Assembly: GCA_020692215.1 (NCBI GenBank) | Contig: JAIMKW010000005.1 | Coordinates: 1 to 64,000 of the forward strand | Length of the DNA stretch: 64,000 nt | Source: Sandarakinorhabdus sp. | GTDB lineage: Bacteria; Pseudomonadota; Alphaproteobacteria; Sphingomonadales; Sphingomonadaceae | Direction: 5' to 3' | In this document: piece by piece, positions 9,007-17,637 of the stretch | Layout of the letters: the number at the start of each line of letters is the position of its first letter | Position numbering within the stretch: the first letter of the stretch is position 1 | The notes under the pieces: generated by a model | What the model was told of the DNA's origin: nothing | The model's database searches: none | Seen by the model: only the letters and a program-made list of their open reading frames with translations | Program-made: the position numbers and the translations under genes

Positions 9007-10166
9007 GGCGCGACCGCGCCGATGCTGCGCAGATCGCGCTCGACCGCCCAAAGACGATCCTGCCCCCACTGCGGCGGGAGGGTGCCAACCTGAAAGCTGG
9101 GGACACCCCACAGGCCAAGCGCGAACAGGGCTTCGCGGTTGGCCTCAGCCTCGGCGCGCCAGCTTTCATCCGCGAGCGCTGCGCGCACATCGGCTTCATC
9201 AAGGCCGGCGCGCGCGGCAAGGTGGAGGAGGCCCGCATCGGTTGTGCTGTCCACCGCCTCGGCGAAGACGCCGGCGAGGAAGCTTTCGGCAAAGGCCGGG
9301 CCGTGGCCCAGCGCGGTGGCGCGGTGGAGGACGGCGAGGCCGCGCTCCACGCCTGCACCCACCGGATCGCAGATGCGCCCAAAGGCAATGCCCAGCCGTT
9401 CGGCTTCGCGCATGGTGTCGCGCACGATATACATCCGCTTGGCGAGCGGAACCGGAAGGCCGCGCATCACCATGGGCAGAACGGGGCGCAGGACCAGCCG
9501 GGCCTTGTGACGCTCGGCCAGGCGGCGCACGCGTGCGGCGGCGAGATGGGTATAGGGGCTGCGGAACGACAGGTAGACGTGCAGCTCTACGCCCCTGGCA
9601 TCGCCCGGCTCGTCGCTGGCTTCGAGCTGGCGCACGACCGGCGGGCCGGTGCGGACAGCCGCCAGCCGTGCTTCGAGATGCGGCAGCCGGTCCACCCCCC
9701 AATAGGTTTCGCCCTCGAACGCGAAGACGCCGGGCAGATAATGGCCTGCCTTTTCCAGCGCGGCCTGGCCCTGAGCAAGCGCCCGCAGCGGCCTTTCGCC
9801 CGGGTGGGCCGTGGGCTTGCCCGACCAGAGCTCCGTTCCCAGTTCGACGGCGCGTTCGGCAAAGGCGCGGGCATCATCGAGCCCCGCAAGGGCTGCTTCG
9901 GCGGCAGCGATGGCGGCGGCTGCCGGGGGCCGGGCATCGGCCGGGAAGGCAAGGCCATGGGCAGCGGCCAGTTGCCGGGCATCGCGCAGGGCCCAGCCGG
10001 CAAGGCGATCAGGCTCGGGGGCAGCGGCTGCGGCAGGTGCGCCGACGATATGGGGCACGATGTCAACGCGATAGCGTTCGATCAGGGCCGGAAGACACTG
10101 GACGGCGAGATGCGACCAGGGATCGGCGATGCCGTGGAAATAGTGGATGGTGGGGGTCTGCCGCAT
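9003..10166 (-). CDS. Tandem DsbA/HCCA-isomerase-like protein
   Basis: A 387-residue cytosolic-looking protein made of two thioredoxin/DsbA-like units. The N-terminal half begins TIHYFHGIADPWSHLAVQ and the second begins VELHVYLSFRSPYTHLAAAR; the latter is the S-x-Y pattern of 2-hydroxychromene-2-carboxylate isomerase/GST-kappa proteins. The second half ends with WGVPSFQVG, the cis-proline loop of the fold. There is no CxxC, so a thiol oxidase role is unlikely and a glutathione-linked isomerase or transferase is more probable. The start chosen (ATG at 10164-10166) has an AGGAAGG about 10 bases before it; an ATG at 10268 would add an Arg-rich stretch without homology. It is the first gene of the sulfatase operon, facing a tetR gene. 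Confidence 0.8.
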   Translation of the reverse strand: MRQTPTIHYFHGIADPWSHLAVQCLPALIERYRVDIVPHIVGAPAAAAAPEPDRLAGWALRDARQLAAAHGLAFPADARPPAAAAIAAAEAALAGLDDARAFAERAVELGTELWSGKPTAHPGERPLRALAQGQAALEKAGHYLPGVFAFEGETYWGVDRLPHLEARLAAVRTGPPVVRQLEASDEPGDARGVELHVYLSFRSPYTHLAAARVRRLAERHKARLVLRPVLPMVMRGLPVPLAKRMYIVRDTMREAERLGIAFGRICDPVGAGVERGLAVLHRATALGHGPAFAESFLAGVFAEAVDSTTDAGLLHLAARAGLDEADVRAALADESWRAEAEANREALFALGLWGVPSFQVGTLPPQWGQDRLWAVERDLRSIGAVAP

Positions 10167-10498
10167 CAGCCTGCGCCTTCCTGCCTGAAGTGCCCGCCCG
10201 GCCGAGCGGAGCCGCGGGCTGGTGATGGCCCCGGTGATGCTGCCGGCAATCCAACTGCGTGGCGACACAGGAGACCCTTCCCGCCCTTGCCTGCCGGACC
10301 CGGAAGAACCCGGGAAACCATGGATTTGACCGGCTTGTTATGGCACTTTGAGGGCCAATAGTGCGGGATTCGGGGGCGCTGGTCAAGGCATGTTGACTGG
10401 CGCGCACCGAACCGCCACGCAAAGGCAGGGTCGTGCGGAAGGATTTCGGGGACGGGATTCGGAGACGGGTTTCAGGACCAGACTTCAGGGGCCAGACC
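10167..10498. promoter_or_regulatory. Divergent promoter region between sulfatase operon and tetR
   Basis: These 332 bases lie between the leftward sulfatase operon and the rightward tetR gene. Both promoters, and probably the TetR operator, should be here. An inverted repeat with arms GCACT/AGTGC and a 12-base spacer sits at 10343-10364; it is a possible operator, though the arms are short. I see no convincing -35/-10 pair by eye and no small gene. Confidence 0.45.
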
Positions 10499-11092
10499 AT
10501 GAAAGCAGGGCATATGAACCGGGAACAGGAGCCGGACGGGCGCCGCCGCCGATCGGCTGCCAGCAGGCTGAAGATTGTGGAAGCCATGCTGGACATCGTC
10601 CGTTCGGGCGAGACATCGCCAAACGCGGAACAGGTGGCCGACAAAGCGGGCGTAGGCCGCCGAACCGTCTTTCGCCTGTTCAAGGACATGGACAGCATCT
10701 ACGCCGAAATGCACACGACAATGCGCCAGCGCATTGCCGGCATTCTGGCCATTCCGGTTGCTGGTGAAACGCCCGCAGAGCGGCTGACGGCCCTGATCGA
10801 CCGCCGGGTGAAATTCTTCGAGGAGACGCTGCCGATTGCCGTTGCGGCCGCCGTCCACCGGCCCGGTTCGCCCTTTCTGCAGGCCCAGCATGCCGAGGTG
10901 GCCACCGAACTGCGGGCCATTCTGGCCGCGCACCTGCCGGCCGATGCCGCGGCCGACGCGCCCTGCTTCGAAGCGCTGGACATGATGCTGTCCATCGAAG
11001 CCTGGCAGCGGCTTCGCAACGACCAGAGGCTGGCTGTTGGCGATGCAGCGGCGGCGCTGAAACGGGCGGCGCTTGCCACCCTGAAGGGCTGA
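10499..11092 (+). CDS. TetR family transcriptional regulator
   Basis: About 197 residues. The N-terminal helix-turn-helix is clear: RLKIVEAMLDIVRSGE, then AEQVADKAGVGRRTVFRLFKDMDSIYAEM, the TetR recognition helix followed by the usual F/Y-x-x-F/K-D segment. The C-terminal two thirds form the ligand-binding and dimerisation domain with no close functional clue. The ATG at 10499 follows CAGGGG at a reasonable distance; an ATG at 10514 is equally possible. It is the only plus-strand gene in the first 18.6 kb and is transcribed away from the sulfatase operon, so it is the obvious candidate regulator of that operon. That link is an inference. Confidence 0.88.
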   Translation: MKAGHMNREQEPDGRRRRSAASRLKIVEAMLDIVRSGETSPNAEQVADKAGVGRRTVFRLFKDMDSIYAEMHTTMRQRIAGILAIPVAGETPAERLTALIDRRVKFFEETLPIAVAAAVHRPGSPFLQAQHAEVATELRAILAAHLPADAAADAPCFEALDMMLSIEAWQRLRNDQRLAVGDAAAALKRAALATLKG

Positions 11093-12520
11093 TCAGCCGC
11101 CGGCTTCGCTGAAGGCGCCCAGCGGAAGCGCCGATCCATGCTGCGCCAGCAGCGCCCGCTTGCGGAAGAACCGCAGAAGGCCCGACGCCCCCATGCGCGA
11201 CGGGCCGAGCCCGGACAGGCCGAAGCTGGACTTTTCCGCATCGGACAACAGGCTGGTGAGTGCGCCATCGTTCAACGAGACGGCGCCCGCGTTCAGCTGC
11301 ATTGCGACTGCCTCGGCTTCTTCCACTGTTCCGGCCAGAACGCTGGCCGACAGACCGAATGCGCTGTCATTGGCAAGCGCCACGGCTTCATCGACGGTTT
11401 CGAACGGGATGAGCGGCAGGACCGGGCCGAAGGTTTCTTCCTGCATCAGACGCATGGCGTGGGTGACGCCGGTGAGCACGGTGGGCATGAGCCATTTTCC
11501 GCCACCAAGATCGAGGAGCGTGCCGCCGCTATGCACTATGGCCCCATGAGCCACGGCATCGTCGATCTGGCCCTGAACGATATCGGCCTGCCTTGCGAAG
11601 ATGAAGGGGCCGATATCGCCCTTGTCGATATCGGGATGATTGGGGCCGATGGCCCGCGCCCGGGCGACCAGCGCATCGCGGAAGGCGTCGAAGATGGGAG
11701 CTGCCACATAGATTCGCTCGATCGACTGGCAGGCCTGGCCGCTGGCCCTGCAACTTGCGGACAGCGCGATTTCGGCGGCGCGGGCCGGGTCTGCGCTTTC
11801 CAGCACGATCATCGGGTCCTTGCCGCCAAGCTCGAGGCTTGCCGGGATGAAGGCGCGGGCTGCCGCTTCGCCCACCTTGCGCCCGGTTGCGACCGACCCG
11901 GTGAAGGCCACGAAATCGACATTGGCGACAAGCGCCGCGCCGGTTTCCCCGCCGCCCTCCAGAAGCGCGATCACCGGCGCGACGGCGGGCACGGCGGCAA
12001 TGGCGGCCCGAAGCGGCGCGATGAACCGGGGCGTCACTTCGGAAGGCTTCACCATCACCGCGCAACCGGCGGCCAGCGCGGGGATGGCGTCTGTCAGCGC
12101 CAGCAGCAGCGGGAAATTCCAGGGCGCGATGACGCCCACCAGCGGATAGGGCGACAAGGTGATGCTGTAGCGGACGCCGGGCATGGCGGTTTCCCCCCGG
12201 GCCTGGGCCCCGGCGATGATACCGGCTGCGCGGCCTGCCCAGCGGCGCAGCATGGCGACCACGGTTTCCACCTCCATCGCGGCGACACGGCGACGGCCGG
12301 TGTCGGCCTCCAGCGCCGCGGCAAGCGCGCTGCCATGGGCCGCGATGCTGGAGGCAAGCGCCTCCAGCGCGGCGGCGCGGCCTTCCACGCCAAGGGCGTC
12401 CCAGGCCGGCTGCGCGGCACGAAGCTGCCTTGCCGCATCGGCTACCCCGGCTGGTGACAGCGGCGTGATATGCGCATCAACCTTTCCCGTGCGCGGATTG
12501 CGGACTTCGATGCTGGTCAT
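11093..12520 (-). CDS. Aldehyde dehydrogenase family protein
   Basis: A 475-residue NAD(P)-dependent aldehyde dehydrogenase. Motifs in order: APWNFP (N135), the cofactor lysine in VMVKPSE (K158), FTGSVATG, the general-base glutamate in LELGGKDP (E230) and the catalytic cysteine in SGQACQSIERIYV (C264). An EETFGPVLPLIPF segment closes the catalytic domain. The SGQACQS context places it in the broad succinate-semialdehyde/coniferyl-aldehyde group, and the substrate is open. The ATG at 12520 overlaps the stop of the DedA gene (ATGA), and DedA in turn overlaps gshB, so the three are translationally coupled. A possible detoxification role beside glutathione synthesis is inference. Confidence 0.92.
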   Translation of the reverse strand: MTSIEVRNPRTGKVDAHITPLSPAGVADAARQLRAAQPAWDALGVEGRAAALEALASSIAAHGSALAAALEADTGRRRVAAMEVETVVAMLRRWAGRAAGIIAGAQARGETAMPGVRYSITLSPYPLVGVIAPWNFPLLLALTDAIPALAAGCAVMVKPSEVTPRFIAPLRAAIAAVPAVAPVIALLEGGGETGAALVANVDFVAFTGSVATGRKVGEAAARAFIPASLELGGKDPMIVLESADPARAAEIALSASCRASGQACQSIERIYVAAPIFDAFRDALVARARAIGPNHPDIDKGDIGPFIFARQADIVQGQIDDAVAHGAIVHSGGTLLDLGGGKWLMPTVLTGVTHAMRLMQEETFGPVLPLIPFETVDEAVALANDSAFGLSASVLAGTVEEAEAVAMQLNAGAVSLNDGALTSLLSDAEKSSFGLSGLGPSRMGASGLLRFFRKRALLAQHGSALPLGAFSEAGG

Positions 12521-13131
12521 GCCTGCCTTTTCTTCTTCCATATGTTCCACATGATGACGCGGTAGAGGTAGATGCCGAACAGAAGGACGATAACGCCGGT
12601 GGACAGCGGCCCGATCACCTTGTCGATTTCGGAAAAGCGGGTGCCCAGCATGTAGCCGGCAATCGCCAGCGCCATGGTCCACGCGAAGGTGCCGATGGTG
12701 GAGTAGAGCATGAAGGTGCGCAGGTTCATCCGCACCAGCCCGGCGGGCACCGAGATCAGCGTGCGGAAGGTGGGCAGCACGCGCGCGATGCCGACGATGC
12801 TGCCGCCATGGCGATCGAACAGGCGGCGGGCGCGCTCGATCTCGTCGGTGTCGAGCGTGAGGATACGGCCATGGCGGACAAGAACCGATTCGAAGCGGTC
12901 GAGACCGAGTTTCCAGGCCAGCGCGAACCATGCGAGGTTGCCGGCCATCGCGCCAACCGTTCCGGCTGCCACGACAGCTGCCAGCGAATGGCCCTGCTGG
13001 GCGGCATAGATGCCCGCGAGCGGCATGATCACTTCGGACGGGATCGGCGGGAAAATGGTTTCCACGAACATCAGGATTCCAACCGCAAGATAGCCCCAGC
13101 TTTCGATGAAGCTGCCGATCCAGCCGGTCAT
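12517..13131 (-). CDS. DedA family membrane protein
   Basis: A 204-residue integral membrane protein of the DedA/VTT family. It has the hallmark re-entrant region FVETIFPPIPSEVIMPLAG near the N-terminus, then GNLAWFALAWKLG, the conserved RVLPTFRTLISVPAGLVRMNLRTF segment and three C-terminal helices ending in a basic WKKKRQA tail. Members are involved in flipping undecaprenyl phosphate or phospholipids and in membrane homeostasis. It overlaps the genes on both sides by 4 bases (ATGA at 13128-13131 with gshB, and 12517-12520 with the aldehyde dehydrogenase). Family assignment is firm; the specific lipid is not known. Confidence 0.92.
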   Translation of the reverse strand: MTGWIGSFIESWGYLAVGILMFVETIFPPIPSEVIMPLAGIYAAQQGHSLAAVVAAGTVGAMAGNLAWFALAWKLGLDRFESVLVRHGRILTLDTDEIERARRLFDRHGGSIVGIARVLPTFRTLISVPAGLVRMNLRTFMLYSTIGTFAWTMALAIAGYMLGTRFSEIDKVIGPLSTGVIVLLFGIYLYRVIMWNIWKKKRQA

Positions 13132-14099
13132 CGGCCCGCCCGAATCGCTTCCACCCTGTCCCAGAACATGGCTGGAATGTTGGTGCCGTTGAACCGGTCG
13201 ATCGCGACAACCCCGGTTGGCGAGGTGACGTTGATTTCCGTCAGCCGGCCGGCGATCACGTCGATGCCCACGAACATCAGCCCCAGACGCTTGAGATCAG
13301 GCCCGAGCCGGGCGCAGATCGCCTCTTCCTCGGGCGTCAGTGCTGTTGCGTGCGCCGAGCCGCCGGCTGCGAGGTTCGACCGGATCTCGCCCTGGCGGGG
13401 CAGGCGGTTGATGGCGCCCACCGGCTCTCCATCGATGAGCATGATCCGCTTGTCGCCCTTTGCCACCTCGGGAAGGAAGGCCTGCACCATGAACGGCTCG
13501 CGCCACACCTGCGAGAACATCTCGACCAGCGCGGGAAGATTGGAATCGCCCGCCGGCACATGGAACACCGCGGCACCGCCATTGCCATAGAGCGGCTTTA
13601 CCACCACCTCGCCATGCCGTTCGCGGAAGGCCTGCGCCGCCTCCAGAGACCGTGTGACCAGCGTAGGGGGCATGAGATCGGCATAGTTCAGAACAAACAG
13701 CTTTTCCGGCGCATTGCGCACCGAGGCCGGATCGTTCAGCACCATCACGCCCGCCGCCTGCGCGCGTTCCAGCAGGTGCGTGGCCGTTATGTAGCCCATG
13801 TCGAACGGCGGATCCTGCCGCATCAGCACCACATCGATGTCGATCGCCAGGTCCAGCCGCTGCCGGGCATCCAGCCAGCGGAAATGCGGCTCGCCCCCGG
13901 CCTCGGGCCGCATCACCTCGACAGGACGGGCGTCAGCCACCACCCGATCCTCGAACCAGTGCAGATTATCGGGCAGGTAATGCCAGAGCCGGTGTCCACG
14001 GGCCTGCGCCTCCAACATGAGGGCGAAGCTGGAATCGCCCGCCACATTGATGGTTTCGAGCGCGTCCATCTGGACGGCAATGCGCAAAGGACGGGTCAT
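13128..14099 (-). CDS. gshB: Glutathione synthetase
   Basis: ATP-dependent ligation of glycine to gamma-glutamylcysteine, the last step of glutathione synthesis, in the cytoplasm. The 323 residues match the prokaryotic GshB length and order: LRIAVQMDALETINVAGDSSF at the N-terminus, VLMRQDPPFDMGYITATHLLE, LNDPASVRNAPEKLF, the ATP-grasp lysine in VVVKPLYGNGGAAVF, the INRLPRQGEIRSNLAAGG loop and FVGIDVIAGRLTEINVTSPTG. All catalytic landmarks are present. It is the first gene of a gshB-dedA-aldehyde dehydrogenase operon with 4-base overlaps. Confidence 0.96.
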   Translation of the reverse strand: MTRPLRIAVQMDALETINVAGDSSFALMLEAQARGHRLWHYLPDNLHWFEDRVVADARPVEVMRPEAGGEPHFRWLDARQRLDLAIDIDVVLMRQDPPFDMGYITATHLLERAQAAGVMVLNDPASVRNAPEKLFVLNYADLMPPTLVTRSLEAAQAFRERHGEVVVKPLYGNGGAAVFHVPAGDSNLPALVEMFSQVWREPFMVQAFLPEVAKGDKRIMLIDGEPVGAINRLPRQGEIRSNLAAGGSAHATALTPEEEAICARLGPDLKRLGLMFVGIDVIAGRLTEINVTSPTGVVAIDRFNGTNIPAMFWDRVEAIRAGR

Positions 14100-14181
14100 C
14101 CCGCGCTGATACGGCCGGGGGCACGCAAAGGGAAGCCTGTGACGAAGGCTGTGACCGGTATCAGGAACCGGAGCCCGAACC

Positions 14182-15231
14182 CTAGGACGCGGGCGAAGCC
14201 TGCCGGCGATGACGGACTGCTGCCCCGACGATTCCGAAACCGATCAGCATCATGGCCCAGCTTGCGGGTTCCGGTATCCCCTCGGCAACCCGCGCAAGGC
14301 CCGCGTTGCCGAACCCCAGACCCATCGCAACCGCACTTTCGCCCCAACCGAAATCATAGTCGATATCGAGGCTTCCAAGGTTGATCGATCCGCCGATCCC
14401 GATGCCGATCTCGGGAAGCAGCCCGGCAAATTGCCCGGTCGCCACTCCGCCGGTTACGATACCATCGACAAAGTTGAGCAGGAACTGGCCCTGCTGCAGG
14501 CTGTAGGGGCTGCTGATATCGACGAGAACGCTGCCCGATAGCGGGTTCATCTGATCGGACGAGAACCCCAGAACCCCATCGACCAGCGACAGGGTGCCGG
14601 TGCCGCCGTTGATCCAGAGATCGATATCGATGAACCGGCCGGTCAGCGTTTCCAGGCTTGTGAGATTGGTGACATCAAAATCTATCGGATCGCGCCCCTG
14701 GCCGCATGGCCCGGTGCAGCCGACGGACTGGACATAGACGGCCTGCCCCCAGCGAATGACGCCATTTCCCTTTGTCTGCCCCGTTCGGACACCCAGCGTC
14801 GAAATGCTGCTGGCAAAGGCCCTGGCCGATTCGCCCTGGGGCGGCTCGACTTCGGCAAAGCCCTTTGCTGTGATGGTGCCGTTGTAGACGCCACCCTTCG
14901 CGCCACTTCCGGTGGCGGCAGCTGTTCCGGCCGAATTTGCCCAGGAAACCGCAGCAGGCAGAGTGACCGTGCCGGCGTTGGTGAACGGCTCGACAACACC
15001 CTTGAGCGGCTTTGGCGTGGACTTCTCGGGGATGCTGTTTGATGCGCTGGCCCTGGCCCCATAGGCCCAGCCCGCTTTCCAAACCGTGTTTTCGTCCTTT
15101 GGTTTCAAGGTGACGGTGTGAACCACATTATAATCAACCCGTTTGGCGCTGGCGGGTGCAGAAAACCCACCAAAACCGGCAATCAGCACAACAGCAGCCG
15201 AATAGCTGACAAGAAGAAAGGATCTGCTCAT
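14182..15231 (-). CDS. PEP-CTERM sorting domain protein
   Basis: A 349-residue secreted protein. The ATG at 15231 is preceded by AAAGGGG and followed by a signal peptide (FLLVSYSAAVVLIAGFGGF, cleavage near APASA). The C-terminus is a complete PEP-CTERM tripartite signal: IPEPASWAMM, a hydrophobic helix (LIGFGIVGAAV) and a basic RHRRQ end. Such proteins are processed by an exosortase/archaeosortase-type transpeptidase and sent to the cell surface or exopolysaccharide. The body is Gly/Ser/Thr-rich with no recognised enzyme domain. No exosortase gene is in the window. A longer frame begins upstream but lacks the signal-peptide logic. Confidence 0.88.
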   Translation of the reverse strand: MSRSFLLVSYSAAVVLIAGFGGFSAPASAKRVDYNVVHTVTLKPKDENTVWKAGWAYGARASASNSIPEKSTPKPLKGVVEPFTNAGTVTLPAAVSWANSAGTAAATGSGAKGGVYNGTITAKGFAEVEPPQGESARAFASSISTLGVRTGQTKGNGVIRWGQAVYVQSVGCTGPCGQGRDPIDFDVTNLTSLETLTGRFIDIDLWINGGTGTLSLVDGVLGFSSDQMNPLSGSVLVDISSPYSLQQGQFLLNFVDGIVTGGVATGQFAGLLPEIGIGIGGSINLGSLDIDYDFGWGESAVAMGLGFGNAGLARVAEGIPEPASWAMMLIGFGIVGAAVRHRRQASPAS

Positions 15232-15649
15232 GGTATATGCCCCTTTCTGTTCATACCGATGCAAGTAACACTGCAAACCGGACGTCCTGTTAGGACTGAA
15301 CCGGAGCAGAATACTGGCATACAGGCCGAAATCAAAAAGTCCTGCGTATCGCGAATTGGCAATCAATAGCTATGCATGATGGTTTGGCGCACGTGTGCGT
15401 CTTCCGGTTCATGCTCCCATTTACATGTCTGTTTATGCATTCACATTCACAGCATCGGTAAATGGTAAATACCATCTTTTGAGATCGACATCAAACCGGA
15501 AATACACACAGCGACAGTTACAGTGACTGCGCGCGATGTTTCGGTCCTGAAATATCCTGGGCTCACCGATCCCCAAGCATCTTCATCCCAAGGCATCTTC
15601 ATCCCCGGGCAACTCGGTCCATTGGCAACTTTTCCGGTACTGACCAGGC
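15232..15649. promoter_or_regulatory. AT-richer intergenic region upstream of the PEP-CTERM gene
   Basis: 418 bases between the rho stop and the PEP-CTERM start, noticeably richer in A/T than the neighbouring genes. It should contain the PEP-CTERM gene promoter. A perfect inverted repeat ATGGTA-AA-TACCAT lies at 15462-15475 and may be a regulator site. The 13-base string GCATCTTCATCCC occurs twice, at 15577 and 15593 (16-base period). I find no convincing small gene here. Confidence 0.4.
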
Positions 15650-16906
15650 CTACTGGTTCATGCTGCCGAAAAAGTCCTCGTTGGTCTTTGAGTCCTTCAT
15701 CTTGTCGAGCAGGAACTCCATCGCATCGACGGTGCCCATCTGCATGAGGATGCGGCGCAGCACCCACATCTTGGACAGGATGGCCTTGTCGACCAGCAGC
15801 TCTTCCTTGCGGGTGCCGGACTTGCCGACATCCATGGCCGGGAAGATGCGCTTGTCGGCGACCTTGCGATCAAGGACGATTTCCGAGTTGCCCGTGCCCT
15901 TGAACTCTTCGAAGATCAGCTCGTCCATGCGGCTGCCGGTATCGATGAGCGCGGTTGCGATGATGGAAAGGCTGCCGCCTTCCTCGATGTTGCGTGCGGC
16001 ACCGAAGAAGCGCTTGGGGCGTTGCAGTGCGTTGGCGTCCACACCGCCCGAAAGCACCTTGCCGGAGCTTGGAACGACCGAGTTGTAGGCGCGGGCGAGA
16101 CGGGTGATCGAGTCGAGCAGGATCACGACATCGCGCTTGTGCTCCACCAGGCGCTTGGCCTTTTCGATCACCATTTCGGCAACCTGGACGTGGCGCGAGG
16201 CGGGTTCATCGAAGGTGCTGGAGATGACCTCCCCCTGCACCGAGCGCTGCATGTCGGTGACTTCCTCGGGGCGTTCGTCGATGAGGAGCACGATGAGATA
16301 GACTTCGGGGTGGTTGGCCGAGATCGCCTTGGCGATATTCTGCAGCAGAACCGTCTTCCCGACGCGGGGCGGGGCGACGATCAGCGCGCGCTGGCCCTTG
16401 CCCTGCGGGGCGATGATGTCGATTACCCGGGCGGACTTGTCCTTGTGGGTGGGGTCCACATTGTCGAGATTGAGCTTTTCGTCCGGATAGAGCGGCGTGA
16501 GGTTGTCGAAGTTGACGCGGTGCCGAAGCGTCTCGGGCTCGTCGAAGTTGATCTTGGTCAGCTTCACAAGGCTGAAATAGCGCTCGCCATCCTTGGGTGC
16601 GCGAATTTCGCCCTCGATCGTGTCGCCCGTGCGGATGCCATACCGGCGCACCATGCCGGGCTGGATGTAGATATCGTCAGGACCGGCCAGATAATTGGCT
16701 TCGGCCGAGCGCAGGAAGCCGAAGCCGTCGCTCAGCACTTCGATCGTGCCCGAACCGGTGATTTCCTCGCCATTTTCGGCAACCGCCTTCAGGATGCCGA
16801 ACAGCAGATCCTGCTTGCGCAAGGTGCTGGCCTGTTCAACCCCCAGTTCCTCGGCCATCGCAACGAGTTCTGCAGGGGTTTTCTTTTTGAGTTCAATGAG
16901 ATGCAT
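15650..16906 (-). CDS. rho: Transcription termination factor Rho
   Basis: Hexameric RNA-dependent ATPase that terminates transcription. The 418 residues are full length. The N-terminal helical domain ([22 protein letters not shown]) is followed by the cold-shock-like RNA-binding domain ([13 protein letters not shown]). Then come the Walker [13 protein letters not shown], Walker [17 protein letters not shown], the Q-loop [13 protein letters not shown] and the R-loop [12 protein letters not shown]. The protein is so conserved that the call is certain. It lies downstream of hemJ on the same strand with a 202-base gap that probably holds its own promoter. Confidence 0.98.
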   Translation of the reverse strand: MHLIELKKKTPAELVAMAEELGVEQASTLRKQDLLFGILKAVAENGEEITGSGTIEVLSDGFGFLRSAEANYLAGPDDIYIQPGMVRRYGIRTGDTIEGEIRAPKDGERYFSLVKLTKINFDEPETLRHRVNFDNLTPLYPDEKLNLDNVDPTHKDKSARVIDIIAPQGKGQRALIVAPPRVGKTVLLQNIAKAISANHPEVYLIVLLIDERPEEVTDMQRSVQGEVISSTFDEPASRHVQVAEMVIEKAKRLVEHKRDVVILLDSITRLARAYNSVVPSSGKVLSGGVDANALQRPKRFFGAARNIEEGGSLSIIATALIDTGSRMDELIFEEFKGTGNSEIVLDRKVADKRIFPAMDVGKSGTRKEELLVDKAILSKMWVLRRILMQMGTVDAMEFLLDKMKDSKTNEDFFGSMNQ

Positions 16907-17108
16907 ATGGGCTTTCTGGGGTATTCAACGCCGATGCGCAGTGGGTATCGCTGGCGGAAAGCTGCGCTGCCGGACGGAGCGCGTGGCCGCGCCGTAGGCC
17001 TGTTACAAGGCCGGGTCAAGCGGATTGGCGCGATTGTGTGCTTTCTATCGGGGAAGGGGGGGTTTGATACCTCCGGCAGCAGGAATAGCTCGGCTCAGGC
17101 CTCAGTCT

Positions 17109-17561
17109 TCAGAAGGGTTTGAGCACCGCCAGTGTGACCATCAGGATGGTGAACAGGGCTGGAACTTCGTTCCAGTAGCGCAGTTTGCTTTCGGGCATGG
17201 GGCGTTGGCCTTGCGCCATTTTCTTCGACATCCCGACCATCCAGCCGTGATAGCCGGACAGCAGGACAGCAAGGAACAGCTTGGCGTGGATCCAGCCAGC
17301 GGCCTTGAACCCGTAGCTGGTGGCGATGGCAAGGCCGAGCAGCCAGGCGAGGATGAGCGACGGAGTGAGGATGATGCGGCGCAGGCGGCCGGTGCGTTCG
17401 ATCCACTTGCGGTCTTCGACCGAGCCTGGCGCTTCGCCGGCCTGGTGGACCAGATAGCGCGGCAGCATGAAGAGGCCGGCGATCCAGAAGAAGGTGATGA
17501 CGACATGCGCCGCCTTCATTGGCATGTAGGCGGCGCCGAGCCAGCCGATCAGATTTTCCAT
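17109..17561 (-). CDS. hemJ: Protoporphyrinogen oxidase HemJ
   Basis: A 150-residue membrane protein of the HemJ (UPF0093) family, which oxidises protoporphyrinogen IX to protoporphyrin IX late in haem synthesis in many proteobacteria. Features include the opening AAYMPMKAAHVVITFFWIAGLFMLPRY with the conserved His, the RRIILTPSLILAWLLGL helix, GWIHAKLFLAVLLSGYHGWM with conserved His/Lys, and the closing LRYWNEVPALFTILMVTLAVLKPF. Four hydrophobic helices fit the family. It lies 76 bp downstream of hemE on the same strand, so the two haem genes are probably expressed together. Confidence 0.95.
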   Translation of the reverse strand: MENLIGWLGAAYMPMKAAHVVITFFWIAGLFMLPRYLVHQAGEAPGSVEDRKWIERTGRLRRIILTPSLILAWLLGLAIATSYGFKAAGWIHAKLFLAVLLSGYHGWMVGMSKKMAQGQRPMPESKLRYWNEVPALFTILMVTLAVLKPF

Positions 17562-17637
17562 GCGAGGGGTTTAGCCATGGCTTGGCGGCTTTGCCAAGGG
17601 GCTAGGGTTTCCCCCACCGGGGTAGCAGACCCGAAAC

